A DNA stretch of 52,510 nucleotides from NCBI GenBank assembly GCA_018260565.1, contig JAGLAZ010000002.1, forward strand, positions 135,379 through 187,888, given 5' to 3'. Position 1 is the stretch's first letter. Every line of letters begins with the position of its first letter. The notes beneath the pieces were generated by a model. That model was not told where the DNA came from and searched no databases. It saw only the letters and a list, made by a program, of their open reading frames with translations. The position numbers and the translations under genes are program-made. Source of the DNA: Flavobacteriaceae bacterium. Lineage in GTDB: Bacteria > Bacteroidota > Bacteroidia > Flavobacteriales > Weeksellaceae. Positions 1 through 7,805 of the stretch are shown here, piece after piece.

Positions 1-361
1 GAGGAATCCGGATATCTATTAAAACAAATAAACATGCTAAATTTTCTCTTTTACTCAGGTAGGTCAGGATCATTTCTTGAAATCCACCACGCATACTCTT
101 GCTTACCTTAGCATATCCGTAGCCTGGTAAATCTGTTAGAAACCAGGATTCATCAATTATAAAATGATTAATAAGCTGAGTCTTTCCAGGAGTCTGCGAT
201 GTTTTAGCAAGGCTTTTTCGGCCAGTGATCGCATTAATAAGCGAAGATTTTCCCACATTGCTGCGTCCTATAAAAGCGAACTCCGGAAATTCCGGAGCCG
301 GGCATTGGGATAAAGCAGAGGAACTCTTAATGAATTCTGCAGATTTAATTGGATTGTTCAT
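1..361 (-). CDS. engB: Ribosome biogenesis GTP-binding protein EngB/YsxC (3' end outside window)
   Basis: This is the N-terminal 120 or so residues of an EngB/YihA-type GTPase, a protein needed for assembly of the large ribosomal subunit. Reading the minus strand from the ATG at 361 gives a start MNNPIKSAEF, the P-loop G1 motif GRSNVGKSSLIN, the G2-region sequence SQTPGKTQLINHF and the G3 motif DLPGYGYAKV, in the order and spacing of the family. The NKxD G4 motif should lie beyond position 1, outside the window. The start overlaps the end of the upstream hydrolase by 17 bases, so the two genes are probably co-transcribed. No start codon closer to the P-loop fits better. Confidence 0.93.
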   Translation of the reverse strand, partial: MNNPIKSAEFIKSSSALSQCPAPEFPEFAFIGRSNVGKSSLINAITGRKSLAKTSQTPGKTQLINHFIIDESWFLTDLPGYGYAKVSKSMRGGFQEMILTYLSKRENLACLFVLIDIRIP

Positions 362-1142
362 TCGTAGGACCAAAGGTGTCTAACAGCCATTTATGCAATA
401 TTGTATTAAATTCTTTTGGTTTTTCCATCATTGCTGCGTGCCCACATTCATCTAACCAAAATAAATTCGAGTTTTTTATAAGTTGGTGCATATCTACAGC
501 AACATTCGGTGGCGTAACGCCATCTTGTTTTCCCCAAATGAGACAAGTAGGACAAGTAATATCTGGCAATTCTTTCATCATATTGTGTCGGATTGCACTT
601 CTGGCAAGCATCACAGTTTTAATGCCTTTTTTGCGGTCATTAACAACGCCGAAAACTTCATCCACTAACTCATTGGTAGCAATTGCAGGGTCATAAAATA
701 CCTCTTGAGTTTTCTTGCGGATGTACTCTTTATCACTTTTTCTTGGAAAACTATCGCCAAAACTTCTTTCATATAATCCGGAACTACCTGTGAGACAGAG
801 GCCAGCTACTACACTAGGTTTCATAGTAGTAATAATGAGAGCGATATGTCCGCCCATAGAATTGCCTACTAAAATGGCAGGTTCACCTACATATTGTTCT
901 ATAAATTCAATAACAAATTTTGCAATGTTTTTAAGAGTAGTATTTAGGATTGAAAGATCATATATAGGCATTTGTGGAACCAATACACGATACCCATTTT
1001 GGGAAAAATGAGAGATAGTTTCGGAAAAATTGCTAAGCCCGCCCATTAACCCATGCAGGAGAATCATTGGTTTCCCAGAACCCTCTTCTATAAAGGTAAA
1101 TTTAGAAACTTTTTTAGTTGGAAATACCATAGATAAGGCCAT
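345..1142 (-). CDS. Alpha/beta hydrolase
   Basis: A cytoplasmic alpha/beta-fold hydrolase of unknown substrate. Visible motifs are the HGLMGG oxyanion-hole segment, the nucleophile elbow GNSMGGH (Ser about residue 95 from the chosen start), an acid segment IWGKQDGVTPP, and a C-terminal catalytic His in CGHAAMMEKP. I take the ATG at 1142 (MALSMVFPTKK). The longer frame from 1184 adds 14 residues (MDSASILNIC...) that run through the putative promoter element at 1148-1155. The gene lies immediately upstream of engB with a 17-base overlap, a pairing that I recall from related flavobacteria. Function beyond hydrolase cannot be read from the sequence; the lid region is not diagnostic. Confidence 0.88.
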   Translation of the reverse strand: MALSMVFPTKKVSKFTFIEEGSGKPMILLHGLMGGLSNFSETISHFSQNGYRVLVPQMPIYDLSILNTTLKNIAKFVIEFIEQYVGEPAILVGNSMGGHIALIITTMKPSVVAGLCLTGSSGLYERSFGDSFPRKSDKEYIRKKTQEVFYDPAIATNELVDEVFGVVNDRKKGIKTVMLARSAIRHNMMKELPDITCPTCLIWGKQDGVTPPNVAVDMHQLIKNSNLFWLDECGHAAMMEKPKEFNTILHKWLLDTFGPTNEQSN

Positions 1143-1147
1143 TTTTA

Positions 1148-1155
1148 CAAAGGTA
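1148..1155 (-). promoter_or_regulatory. Candidate -7 promoter element of the hydrolase-engB operon
   Basis: The minus strand reads TACCTTTG, a full match to the Bacteroidetes -7 consensus TAnnTTTG. It ends only five bases before the ATG at 1142, so the transcript would start at or next to the start codon (leaderless). No clear TTTG is visible at -33. Confidence 0.5.
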
Positions 1156-1198
1156 CAAATATTCAAAATACTTGCCGAATCCATCAGTTTAATTTATC

Positions 1199-1296
1199 TG
1201 TGAATAAAACATATTCCAAACACACTATTAGCGAGATTAAAATAATTTTAAATAATAGAGTATCAATTAGTTAAATCAATATAAAAGTTATTCACA
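1199..1296. promoter_or_regulatory. Pair of inverted DnaA-box-like sites in an AT-rich divergent region
   Basis: TTATTCACA occurs on the minus strand at 1199-1207 and on the plus strand at 1288-1296; both match the DnaA box TTATNCACA. The 80 bases between them are very AT-rich and hold a perfect 7-1-7 palindrome at 1237-1251. The region separates the leftward hydrolase-engB pair from the rightward division cluster. It may be a DnaA-responsive control region or, less likely, part of a replication origin. By base composition about one such 9-mer is expected per window of this size, so two within 100 bases is suggestive only. Confidence 0.35.
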
Positions 1297-1298
1297 AA

Positions 1299-1324
1299 TG
1301 GGTAAAATGTGGGAAAAAGTGGAA
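1299..1324 (+). promoter_or_regulatory. MraZ-type operator: three TGGG-like direct repeats
   Basis: Direct repeats TGGGT (1299), TGGGA (1310) and TGGAA (1320) start 11 and 10 bases apart, so they lie on the same helix face. E. coli MraZ is known to bind TGGGN repeats separated by about 5 bases upstream of its own gene. The array ends 20 bases before the -7 element of mraZ, so the last box lies where the -33 element should be. Autoregulation of the division cluster by MraZ is the natural reading. Confidence 0.72.
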
Positions 1325-1343
1325 AATATCAGAAAATTATAAC

Positions 1344-1351
1344 TAATTTTG
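1344..1351 (+). promoter_or_regulatory. -7 promoter element of the mraZ/division operon
   Basis: TAATTTTG matches TAnnTTTG exactly. The mraZ ATG starts six bases after its final G, so the predicted 5' leader is zero to three bases. The -33 position is occupied by the third MraZ box and shows no TTTG. Confidence 0.65.
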
Positions 1352-1357
1352 TGACAA

Positions 1358-1825
1358 ATGAAACTCTTTTTCGAATCATACGAGTGTAAAATAGATGATA
1401 AAGGCCGTGTAAAGTTGCCTGCTCATCTTGTGCGCTCACTTCAGGAAGAAGGAATTTCAAAATTGGTAGTAAAGAGATCTGTATTTCAGCAGTGTATTGA
1501 AGCATATCCTCCGAATCCTTGGGAGGAAATAATGCAAAAAATTAATGGCCTAAACAGATTTATAAAAAACAACGCAGATTTTATCCGCACGTTTACTGCT
1601 GGTGTGAGAGAATCAGAAATAGATGCGTCAGAAAGAATTTTAATTACTAAGGATCTTAAATCATATGCACATCTGCAGAAAGATTTAGTAATAAATGGAG
1701 TGGGTAATTTCTTTGAAATTTGGGATAAGGAGACATATGAAAAGAATCTAGCAGCATCTGCGGAAGACTTTTCTGTATTGGCGGAAAGCGTTATGGGAAC
1801 TTCCTCAAACGAAACATTAACATAA
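1358..1825 (+). CDS. mraZ: Transcriptional regulator MraZ
   Basis: First gene of the division and cell wall cluster, 155 residues, close to the usual length. MraZ is a ring-forming DNA-binding protein with two AbrB-like (SpoVT-type) domains. The first domain shows the typical DDKGRVKLPAHL segment near residues 13-24. The second copy is less canonical, IDASERILITKDL, where many homologues have a DxxGR version. In several bacteria MraZ represses its own operon by binding TGGG repeats, and such repeats lie just upstream here. The ATG at 1358 sits right behind a TAnnTTTG element, which supports this start. It is followed by rsmH after 12 bases. Confidence 0.95.
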   Translation: MKLFFESYECKIDDKGRVKLPAHLVRSLQEEGISKLVVKRSVFQQCIEAYPPNPWEEIMQKINGLNRFIKNNADFIRTFTAGVRESEIDASERILITKDLKSYAHLQKDLVINGVGNFFEIWDKETYEKNLAASAEDFSVLAESVMGTSSNETLT

Positions 1826-1837
1826 TAAAATTGTTTC

Positions 1838-2740
1838 ATGGAAGAATTTTCATACCACTGCCCAGTATTGTTAAAAGAAAGCATAGATGCCCTTATTACA
1901 GATAGAGATGGCGTTTATGTAGATCTCACTTTTGGTGGAGGGGGGCATTCCAGAGAAATACTTTCCCGACTCAGTGATACTGGGAAATTATTTTCATTTG
2001 ATTTGGATCCAGATGCTAAAAATAATATTTGGGACGATCCACGATTGCACTTTTTTGGTGTAAATTTTAGTGATTTTCGGGCAATCTTACTCATGCATGG
2101 AGTGGATAAGGTGGATGGTATTTTAGGAGATTTTGGCGTCTCCTCGCACCAGTTTGATGTACCAGAAAAAGGTTTCAGTACACGCTTTTCTGGGCCATTG
2201 GATATGAGGATGAATAATAAATCAGGGAAAACAGCTGCTGATATCCTCAATACTTATGAGGAGGTGGAGCTTGCGGACCTTTTTTATCAATATGGAGAAC
2301 TTCGGGATGCAAGAAAAATAGCGAGAATACTTGTAAAAAATCGTCCTGCTATCTTGGAAAATAGTGATGAATTAAAGGATTTATTCCACTTTATTCCCGT
2401 ACATAAAAAAAATAAGTATTTCGCACAAATATTTCAAGCGTTACGAATAGCTGTTAATGATGAGCTCACTTCTATAGATAAAATGCTGGAATCTGCATTC
2501 CATATGTTAAAGCCTAATGGCAGATTGGTGTGTATATCATACCACAGCCTAGAAGACCGAAAAATAAAGCAGTTTTTAAGAAATGGGATGAGCAAAAGTG
2601 AGCCTCAGCCTGATATTTATGGCAATATTTCGCGTCCGTTTCGCTTATTAAAGTCTGGCGCTATTATTCCCACAGATGAAGAAATTGAAAGAAATCCCCG
2701 TGCTAGAAGCGCAAAAATGAGAGTAGGAATAAAATTGTAA
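1838..2740 (+). CDS. rsmH: 16S rRNA (cytosine-1402-N4)-methyltransferase RsmH
   Basis: Methylates C1402 of 16S rRNA at N4 using S-adenosylmethionine. The 300-residue length is normal for RsmH/MraW. The SAM-binding loop DLTFGGGGHSREIL is at residues 29-42, followed by the family blocks GILGDFGVSSHQFDVPEKGFS and the C-terminal segment ISYHSLEDRKIKQF. The gene ends NPRARSAKMRVGIKL, the typical RsmH end. Its TAA shares one base with the ATG of the next gene (TAATG), so it is translationally coupled to the FtsL-like gene. Its place directly after mraZ is conserved across bacteria. Confidence 0.97.
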   Translation: MEEFSYHCPVLLKESIDALITDRDGVYVDLTFGGGGHSREILSRLSDTGKLFSFDLDPDAKNNIWDDPRLHFFGVNFSDFRAILLMHGVDKVDGILGDFGVSSHQFDVPEKGFSTRFSGPLDMRMNNKSGKTAADILNTYEEVELADLFYQYGELRDARKIARILVKNRPAILENSDELKDLFHFIPVHKKNKYFAQIFQALRIAVNDELTSIDKMLESAFHMLKPNGRLVCISYHSLEDRKIKQFLRNGMSKSEPQPDIYGNISRPFRLLKSGAIIPTDEEIERNPRARSAKMRVGIKL

Positions 2741-3084
2741 TGGCTAAAAAAGTACAATCAAAAGAAGTTCAAAAACTGACATTAAACGATGTTTTAAAAG
2801 GAAACTTTCTTAACAGGGAAGGTTTTCAAAAACATTTTAAGTTTATATGTCTTCTTTTTACATTAATGCTGATGATGATTTATAGCAGTCATTTAGTTTC
2901 TAAAAAAATTAAAGTAATAAACGCCCTTAAAGAACAAACAGAGGAATACAAATCCAGAAACGCATATGCCCAAAGCAAACTGATTAAAATACGCTTAGAA
3001 TCCGAACTCGGTAAAGAGATGATGAGCGATTCTCTGCTCTCATTGGAATCCCATCCTCATAAAATATTAATCCAAACACCATAA
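2740..3084 (+). CDS. ftsL: FtsL-like cell division protein
   Basis: A 114-residue bitopic membrane protein: about 32 cytoplasmic residues, one transmembrane helix near residues 33-51 (FKFICLLFTLMLMMIYSS) and a short extracytoplasmic part (IKVINALKEQTEEYKSRNAYAQSKLI) that looks coiled-coil forming. FtsL is too short and divergent to recognise by residues alone, but the position between rsmH and the division transpeptidase, the size and the topology are those of FtsL. In the divisome FtsL pairs with FtsB/DivIC and FtsQ to activate FtsW and the class B PBP. The next gene starts immediately after the stop codon. Confidence 0.85.
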   Translation: MAKKVQSKEVQKLTLNDVLKGNFLNREGFQKHFKFICLLFTLMLMMIYSSHLVSKKIKVINALKEQTEEYKSRNAYAQSKLIKIRLESELGKEMMSDSLLSLESHPHKILIQTP

Positions 3085-5076
3085 ATGCCGCTTGCACAGA
3101 ACATAGAGAAGAATAGGAAGTACGTAAAATATTACGGGCTGTTTTTGATGGGCCTTGTGATCATTTGCTTTGCTATGTTTTTGTGTAAAATATTTTATAT
3201 CCAAATCACAGATGTAGAAAGCATACGGAAAGATTATATCAGTAAAAACTACCGAAAAGCAAAGCTCTCAGCGGCGCGAGGTAATCTTTTTGCCTCAGAT
3301 GGGTCTATTCTAGCTACTACCGTAATGCGGTATGATGTATACTTGGATTTTAAATCAATGCGAGACTCTTTATATAGTAAGAATATAGATGCTCTTTCAG
3401 ATTCATTATCAAAAATGCTGGATAAGCCAAGCTCCTATTTTAAGGTAAAATTTGAACAAGAAAAAAAGAAAAAAAATCAATACTATTCTCTCATTAGAGG
3501 CTTAGATTATGATCAATATGCTCGTATAAAACAATTTCCAATTTTTAACAAAGGGAAAAATAAAGGGGGATTTATTGTAGAAAGAACTTTTAAACGAGAA
3601 TTTGCAAGCAGCCAAATAGGTAGTGGTACTATAGGCGTGGATGATGGAGAGCATCACTCCGGTCTGGAGTATGCCTTCCGAGACTATCTGCGTGGAAAAG
3701 ATGGCGAACGATTAGAGCAGCGCATCAGTAATTCTCAGTGGAAACCCATTGATTATTGGCAAGAGAAAAATCCTGAAGACGGGCAAGATGTTTTTACCAC
3801 TTTGGATTTAAGGATTCAGGATATTGCACATTCGGCATTAGAAAAACAATTAAAAGCCTTTAAAGCTCATCACGGATCCGTCTTGGTAATTGAAACCAAA
3901 ACGGGAAAAGTAAGAGCAATGGTAAATCTCGCGGCAGACCCTTCCGGCGAGTTTAAAGATTCCTATAACTATGCAATTAAAGACGCAACCGAGCCAGGAT
4001 CCACATTTAAGAGTGTATCCCTTTTGGCAGCAATGGATGATGGTTTCATAGATGCCAACTCTACCGTGAATGTAGGCGGAGGGAATTGGGAATACTATGG
4101 GCAACCTATATTGGATGGGCACGGCGGTGGTACTTATGATATCAGTGATGTTTTGGCTAAATCCAGTAATGTAGGAACGGCAAAAATCATTACTAAACAT
4201 TATGGAGATAATCCTGAAATATTCTATAACCACCTCAGGAGATGGAAAATGTTTGAAAAATTAGACATTGAACTTCCAGGAATATCTAAACCTTATATCC
4301 TTACTCCAAAAGACAAAAAATGGACTAAAGGAGCTCTGGCATCCCTTTCATTTGGATACGCCAGTAGATTTAATATGCTACAATTAGCTACATTTTATAA
4401 CGGTATTGCTAATGGTGGAGAAATGCTAAAACCTATTTTCATTGAGAAAAGAATGAAGGATGGTCAAGTTTTATATGAGGCTAAAAAACAGGTTTTGGTG
4501 GATAAAATGGCTTCAAAAGAGGCAATTGAGCAAATTACTTCTGCCCTTACAAAAGCCGTGGAAAAAGGAACAGCCAAATCTATTTTCACTCCTAATTTAA
4601 AAATGGCTGGAAAAACCGGTACAGCTCGATTTGAGTATTGGAAAGCCGGTCCTATGAAATATCAGGCATCTTTTATTGGTTTTTATCCCAGCGATAATCC
4701 TCAGTACACTTGCTATGTGCTTATAAACCAGCCAGATACCTCATTAGGATTTTATGGTGCTTTGGTAGCAGCACCTGTTTTTAAAGAGATTGCAGGAAAA
4801 ACATTTCTGAAACAGCCAATGAATATCGAAAAACAATTGGTAAGCGCCGGGCCCAAAAAGATTCAAGTAGTGACAAGGCAAACGCCAAAACTTAATTTTT
4901 CCTCTGGAGTAATGCCAAATCTGGTAGGGTTCATAGGGCGTGATGCCATTCCTCAAATAGAAAACAAGGGCTTCCGTGTAAGCTTTCAGGGTACTGGAAA
5001 AATAGTGAAACAATTTCCAGAGGCGGGAACACCTATCCTCAAAAAACAAAAAGTGTATTTAGAACTGAGCCAATGA
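3085..5076 (+). CDS. ftsI: Class B penicillin-binding protein, division transpeptidase with C-terminal PASTA domain
   Basis: Cross-links septal peptidoglycan as the partner of FtsW. A single N-terminal membrane helix lies at residues 17-36, followed by the PBP dimerisation region (RGNLFASDGSILATT at 65-79) and the transpeptidase domain. All three active-site motifs are visible: STFK at 306-309 with the nucleophile Ser306, SSN at 360-362 and KTG at 510-512. Residues from about 609 to the end (MPNLVGFIGRDAIPQIENKG...) form a PASTA domain, as in the division PBP of many Bacteroidetes and the Spo-VD type of Gram-positives. The start abuts the stop of the FtsL-like gene, and the end overlaps murE by four bases (ATGA). 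Confidence 0.95.
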   Translation: MPLAQNIEKNRKYVKYYGLFLMGLVIICFAMFLCKIFYIQITDVESIRKDYISKNYRKAKLSAARGNLFASDGSILATTVMRYDVYLDFKSMRDSLYSKNIDALSDSLSKMLDKPSSYFKVKFEQEKKKKNQYYSLIRGLDYDQYARIKQFPIFNKGKNKGGFIVERTFKREFASSQIGSGTIGVDDGEHHSGLEYAFRDYLRGKDGERLEQRISNSQWKPIDYWQEKNPEDGQDVFTTLDLRIQDIAHSALEKQLKAFKAHHGSVLVIETKTGKVRAMVNLAADPSGEFKDSYNYAIKDATEPGSTFKSVSLLAAMDDGFIDANSTVNVGGGNWEYYGQPILDGHGGGTYDISDVLAKSSNVGTAKIITKHYGDNPEIFYNHLRRWKMFEKLDIELPGISKPYILTPKDKKWTKGALASLSFGYASRFNMLQLATFYNGIANGGEMLKPIFIEKRMKDGQVLYEAKKQVLVDKMASKEAIEQITSALTKAVEKGTAKSIFTPNLKMAGKTGTARFEYWKAGPMKYQASFIGFYPSDNPQYTCYVLINQPDTSLGFYGALVAAPVFKEIAGKTFLKQPMNIEKQLVSAGPKKIQVVTRQTPKLNFSSGVMPNLVGFIGRDAIPQIENKGFRVSFQGTGKIVKQFPEAGTPILKKQKVYLELSQ

Positions 5077-6560
5077 TAGTTTTACAACATTTATTATACA
5101 ATATCACACCACAGGAAATTATATATTCTGCGGGTGCTCAGGCTGCCAAAGAAAAAGAGGTGGTTTCTATCTGTACAGACAGTAGAGCCTGCGTAGAAGG
5201 CTCGTTATTCGCTGCACTTCCGGGAACACAGATTCATGGTAAGAATTTTATACCTACAGCGGTAAAAAATGGAGCAGTATTTATTCTGGTAGAAGAAAAA
5301 TATGAAGATCTTCAAGAAGAAGAACATGTAGTACAAATTATTGTTAAAGATGTACGTGCTGCATTGGGTGAGATGGCTGCATCTTTTTATGGAAGGCCTT
5401 CTGAAAAGTTAAAACTGATAGGTGTTACAGGGACTAATGGAAAAACTTCTACTATTACTTTATTACATGAGGCATTAATGCGTCTTGGGCATCCAGCCGC
5501 TATGCTCTCTACAGTAGTAAATCGGATAGGCATGCAGGAAATTCCTGCTACCCATACCACGCCAGATGTCATAAACCTTAATAAATTTCTTGCAGATGCA
5601 GTAAAGCAAGGATGTGAGTATGCCTGTATGGAAGTCAGTAGCCATGGTGTGGTGCAACAGCGTATTGCAGCCTTAGAGTTTCACATTGCCGGATTTACAA
5701 ATCTTACACGGGACCATTTGGATTACCATGGAGATTTTGCCTCATACCGAGACGCAAAAAAGAAATTCTTTGATAAATTAAGTAATAAAGCGGTTGCTAT
5801 TACCAATGCAGACGATAAAAATGCTGGAGTAATGCTCCAAAATACCAAGGCTAAAAAAAGGCAGTTTGCACTCCACACCCCCGCCGATTATATGGGGAAA
5901 GTGCGTGAGATCAGTTTTACAGGTATGGAATTGGAGTTTGATGGTAAATCCTTCCATACGCCTTTGGTAGGAGAATTTAACGCATCCAATCTGTTATTAG
6001 TTTATTCAATTTGCACTGAATTAGGCTTTGAAAAAGAAAATATTTTGCAGACCTTAAGTCTTTGCGGAAAGGTAAAAGGTAGATTTGAAACTCACATATC
6101 CCCCTCTGGTATATTCGTAGTAATAGATTATGCCCATACTACTGATGCACTGGAAAATGTACTCAGTACCATCATTTCCAGTAAACAAAACACACAAAGA
6201 ATTATCACTATTGTAGGCTGTGGCGGGGATAGAGATGCCGGAAAAAGACCCCAAATGGCAAAAATAGCTATTCAATATTCTACCATAAGCATATTTACCT
6301 CGGATAATCCCAGAAACGAAGATCCCGAAAAAATTCTGTTTGATATGACATCTCAGCTAAGTGAAAAGGATAAACAAAAATACATCCGCATCACTGATAG
6401 AAAGGAAGCTATTCGTAAGGCAATAGCTTTTGCAGAACCACAAGATATTATCCTCATTGCAGGGAAAGGGCATGAAACCTACCAAGAAATTAAGGGCGAA
6501 AGATACCCCTTTGATGACACTGAAATCTTTAATCAACTCATTCAAACCGCTGGAAAATAA
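5073..6560 (+). CDS. murE: UDP-N-acetylmuramoyl-L-alanyl-D-glutamate--2,6-diaminopimelate ligase
   Basis: Adds the third amino acid to the peptidoglycan precursor in the cytoplasm. The ATP-binding loop GTNGKTSTI is at residues 120-128, the substrate region shows ACMEVSSHGVVQQR, and the amino acid specificity motif DNPR is at 411-414. DNPR marks enzymes that use meso-diaminopimelate, which implies a Gram-negative A1-gamma type wall. Length 495 is normal. The ATG overlaps the stop of the PBP gene as ATGA. Only three bases separate the gene from mraY. Confidence 0.97.
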   Translation: MIVLQHLLYNITPQEIIYSAGAQAAKEKEVVSICTDSRACVEGSLFAALPGTQIHGKNFIPTAVKNGAVFILVEEKYEDLQEEEHVVQIIVKDVRAALGEMAASFYGRPSEKLKLIGVTGTNGKTSTITLLHEALMRLGHPAAMLSTVVNRIGMQEIPATHTTPDVINLNKFLADAVKQGCEYACMEVSSHGVVQQRIAALEFHIAGFTNLTRDHLDYHGDFASYRDAKKKFFDKLSNKAVAITNADDKNAGVMLQNTKAKKRQFALHTPADYMGKVREISFTGMELEFDGKSFHTPLVGEFNASNLLLVYSICTELGFEKENILQTLSLCGKVKGRFETHISPSGIFVVIDYAHTTDALENVLSTIISSKQNTQRIITIVGCGGDRDAGKRPQMAKIAIQYSTISIFTSDNPRNEDPEKILFDMTSQLSEKDKQKYIRITDRKEAIRKAIAFAEPQDIILIAGKGHETYQEIKGERYPFDDTEIFNQLIQTAGK

Positions 6561-6563
6561 ATT

Positions 6564-7805
6564 ATGTTTTTTCATCTCTATCAATACCTCCACGCACACG
6601 GAATAGAAATTCCTGGAATGAATATGATGCGTTATATCAGTTTTCGGGCTGGAATGGCGGTACTCACTTCTTTAATTATAGCCGTTTTATTTGGAAAAAA
6701 AATTATAAAATTTTTACGCCAAAAACAGTTGGGGGAGCAGGTGCGTGATTTAGGATTGGATGGCCAAAAACAAAAGGAAGGCACTCCTACTATGGGAGGT
6801 CTCATCATCATATTAGCTACGCTGATTCCTGTGGTGCTTTTTACAAGGTTGAGTAACATTTATATAATTCTTCTGATCGTAACAGTCATTTGGATGGGCT
6901 GCATAGGCTTCATTGATGATTATTTGAAAAAAATTAAAAAAAATAAAGACGGACTTTCTGGAGTTTTAAAGGTCATTGGGCAGCTTGGTCTAGGGGCTAT
7001 AGTAGCCACTACCATGTATTTCCACAGTGATGTTACCGTAAAAAGGAAATATTCAGATGCCAGCACAGGAAACAGGCAAAATGTAGAACAAAATTTTATG
7101 CCTCAGGAAAAGTTAGTAGTAAGTACAGTACCTTTTTTTAAGAACAATGAGTTTGATTATAGTAAAATACTATTCTGGATGGATGAAGATCAGGCTCGTG
7201 AAAACGCTTGGCTCGTATTCATTCCCATAGTTACTTTTATTATAATAGCCGTGAGTAATGGCGCAAATATTACAGATGGAATAGACGGACTGGCAGCAGG
7301 AACTAGCGTAGTAATCCTGCTCACTTTAGCGCTATTTGCCTATATCTCTGGGAATATAATTTTTTCCGATTATCTCAATATCATGTTCCTGCCAAATATG
7401 GGGGAAACTACCATTTTTGCCCTTGCTTTGGTGGGTGCTGTAATAGGTTTTTTCTGGTACAATACATTTCCCGCACAGGTATTCATGGGAGATACTGGAA
7501 GTCTTATGCTGGGCGGTGTTATAGCAGTTTTGGCTGTTATTTTAAGAAAAGAATTGATGATTCCTGTACTATGCGGAATATTTCTAGCAGAAAATCTATC
7601 TGTAATGCTTCAGGTGGTTGTTTTTAAATATAGAAAAAGAAGATTTGGGTTAGAATTTGCACAGAAAAATCGTCTTTTTTTAATGTCTCCGCTGCATCAT
7701 CATTATCAGAAATTAGGCTATCATGAGTCTAAAATTGTGAATAGAATGATTATTATAGGAGTCTTGCTCGCTATTATTTGTCTTATAACTTTAAAGGTAA
7801 GATAG
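6564..7805 (+). CDS. mraY: Phospho-N-acetylmuramoyl-pentapeptide-transferase MraY
   Basis: Integral membrane enzyme that makes lipid I from UDP-MurNAc-pentapeptide and undecaprenyl phosphate. About ten membrane helices are visible. Family motifs include GTPTMGGL, the aspartate-rich [36 protein letters not shown] and the C-terminal [12 protein letters not shown]. At 413 residues it is longer than the E. coli enzyme. The extra length is mostly a hydrophilic insertion of roughly 60 residues ([14 protein letters not shown]... to ...[10 protein letters not shown]) before the TDG motif; I recall similar insertions in Bacteroidetes MraY. It directly abuts murD. Confidence 0.97.
   Translation: MFFHLYQYLHAHGIEIPGMNMMRYISFRAGMAVLTSLIIAVLFGKKIIKFLRQKQLGEQVRDLGLDGQKQKEGTPTMGGLIIILATLIPVVLFTRLSNIYIILLIVTVIWMGCIGFIDDYLKKIKKNKDGLSGVLKVIGQLGLGAIVATTMYFHSDVTVKRKYSDASTGNRQNVEQNFMPQEKLVVSTVPFFKNNEFDYSKILFWMDEDQARENAWLVFIPIVTFIIIAVSNGANITDGIDGLAAGTSVVILLTLALFAYISGNIIFSDYLNIMFLPNMGETTIFALALVGAVIGFFWYNTFPAQVFMGDTGSLMLGGVIAVLAVILRKELMIPVLCGIFLAENLSVMLQVVVFKYRKRRFGLEFAQKNRLFLMSPLHHHYQKLGYHESKIVNRMIIIGVLLAIICLITLKVR

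Noticed and set aside
1143..1184. Longer hydrolase start at 1184
   Set aside because: The extra 14 residues cover the TACCTTTG promoter element and do not resemble the family N-terminus.
1199..1360. A firm call of a chromosomal replication origin
   Set aside because: Only two DnaA-box matches, no dnaA/dnaN or other origin markers, and skew cannot be judged from 52 kb.
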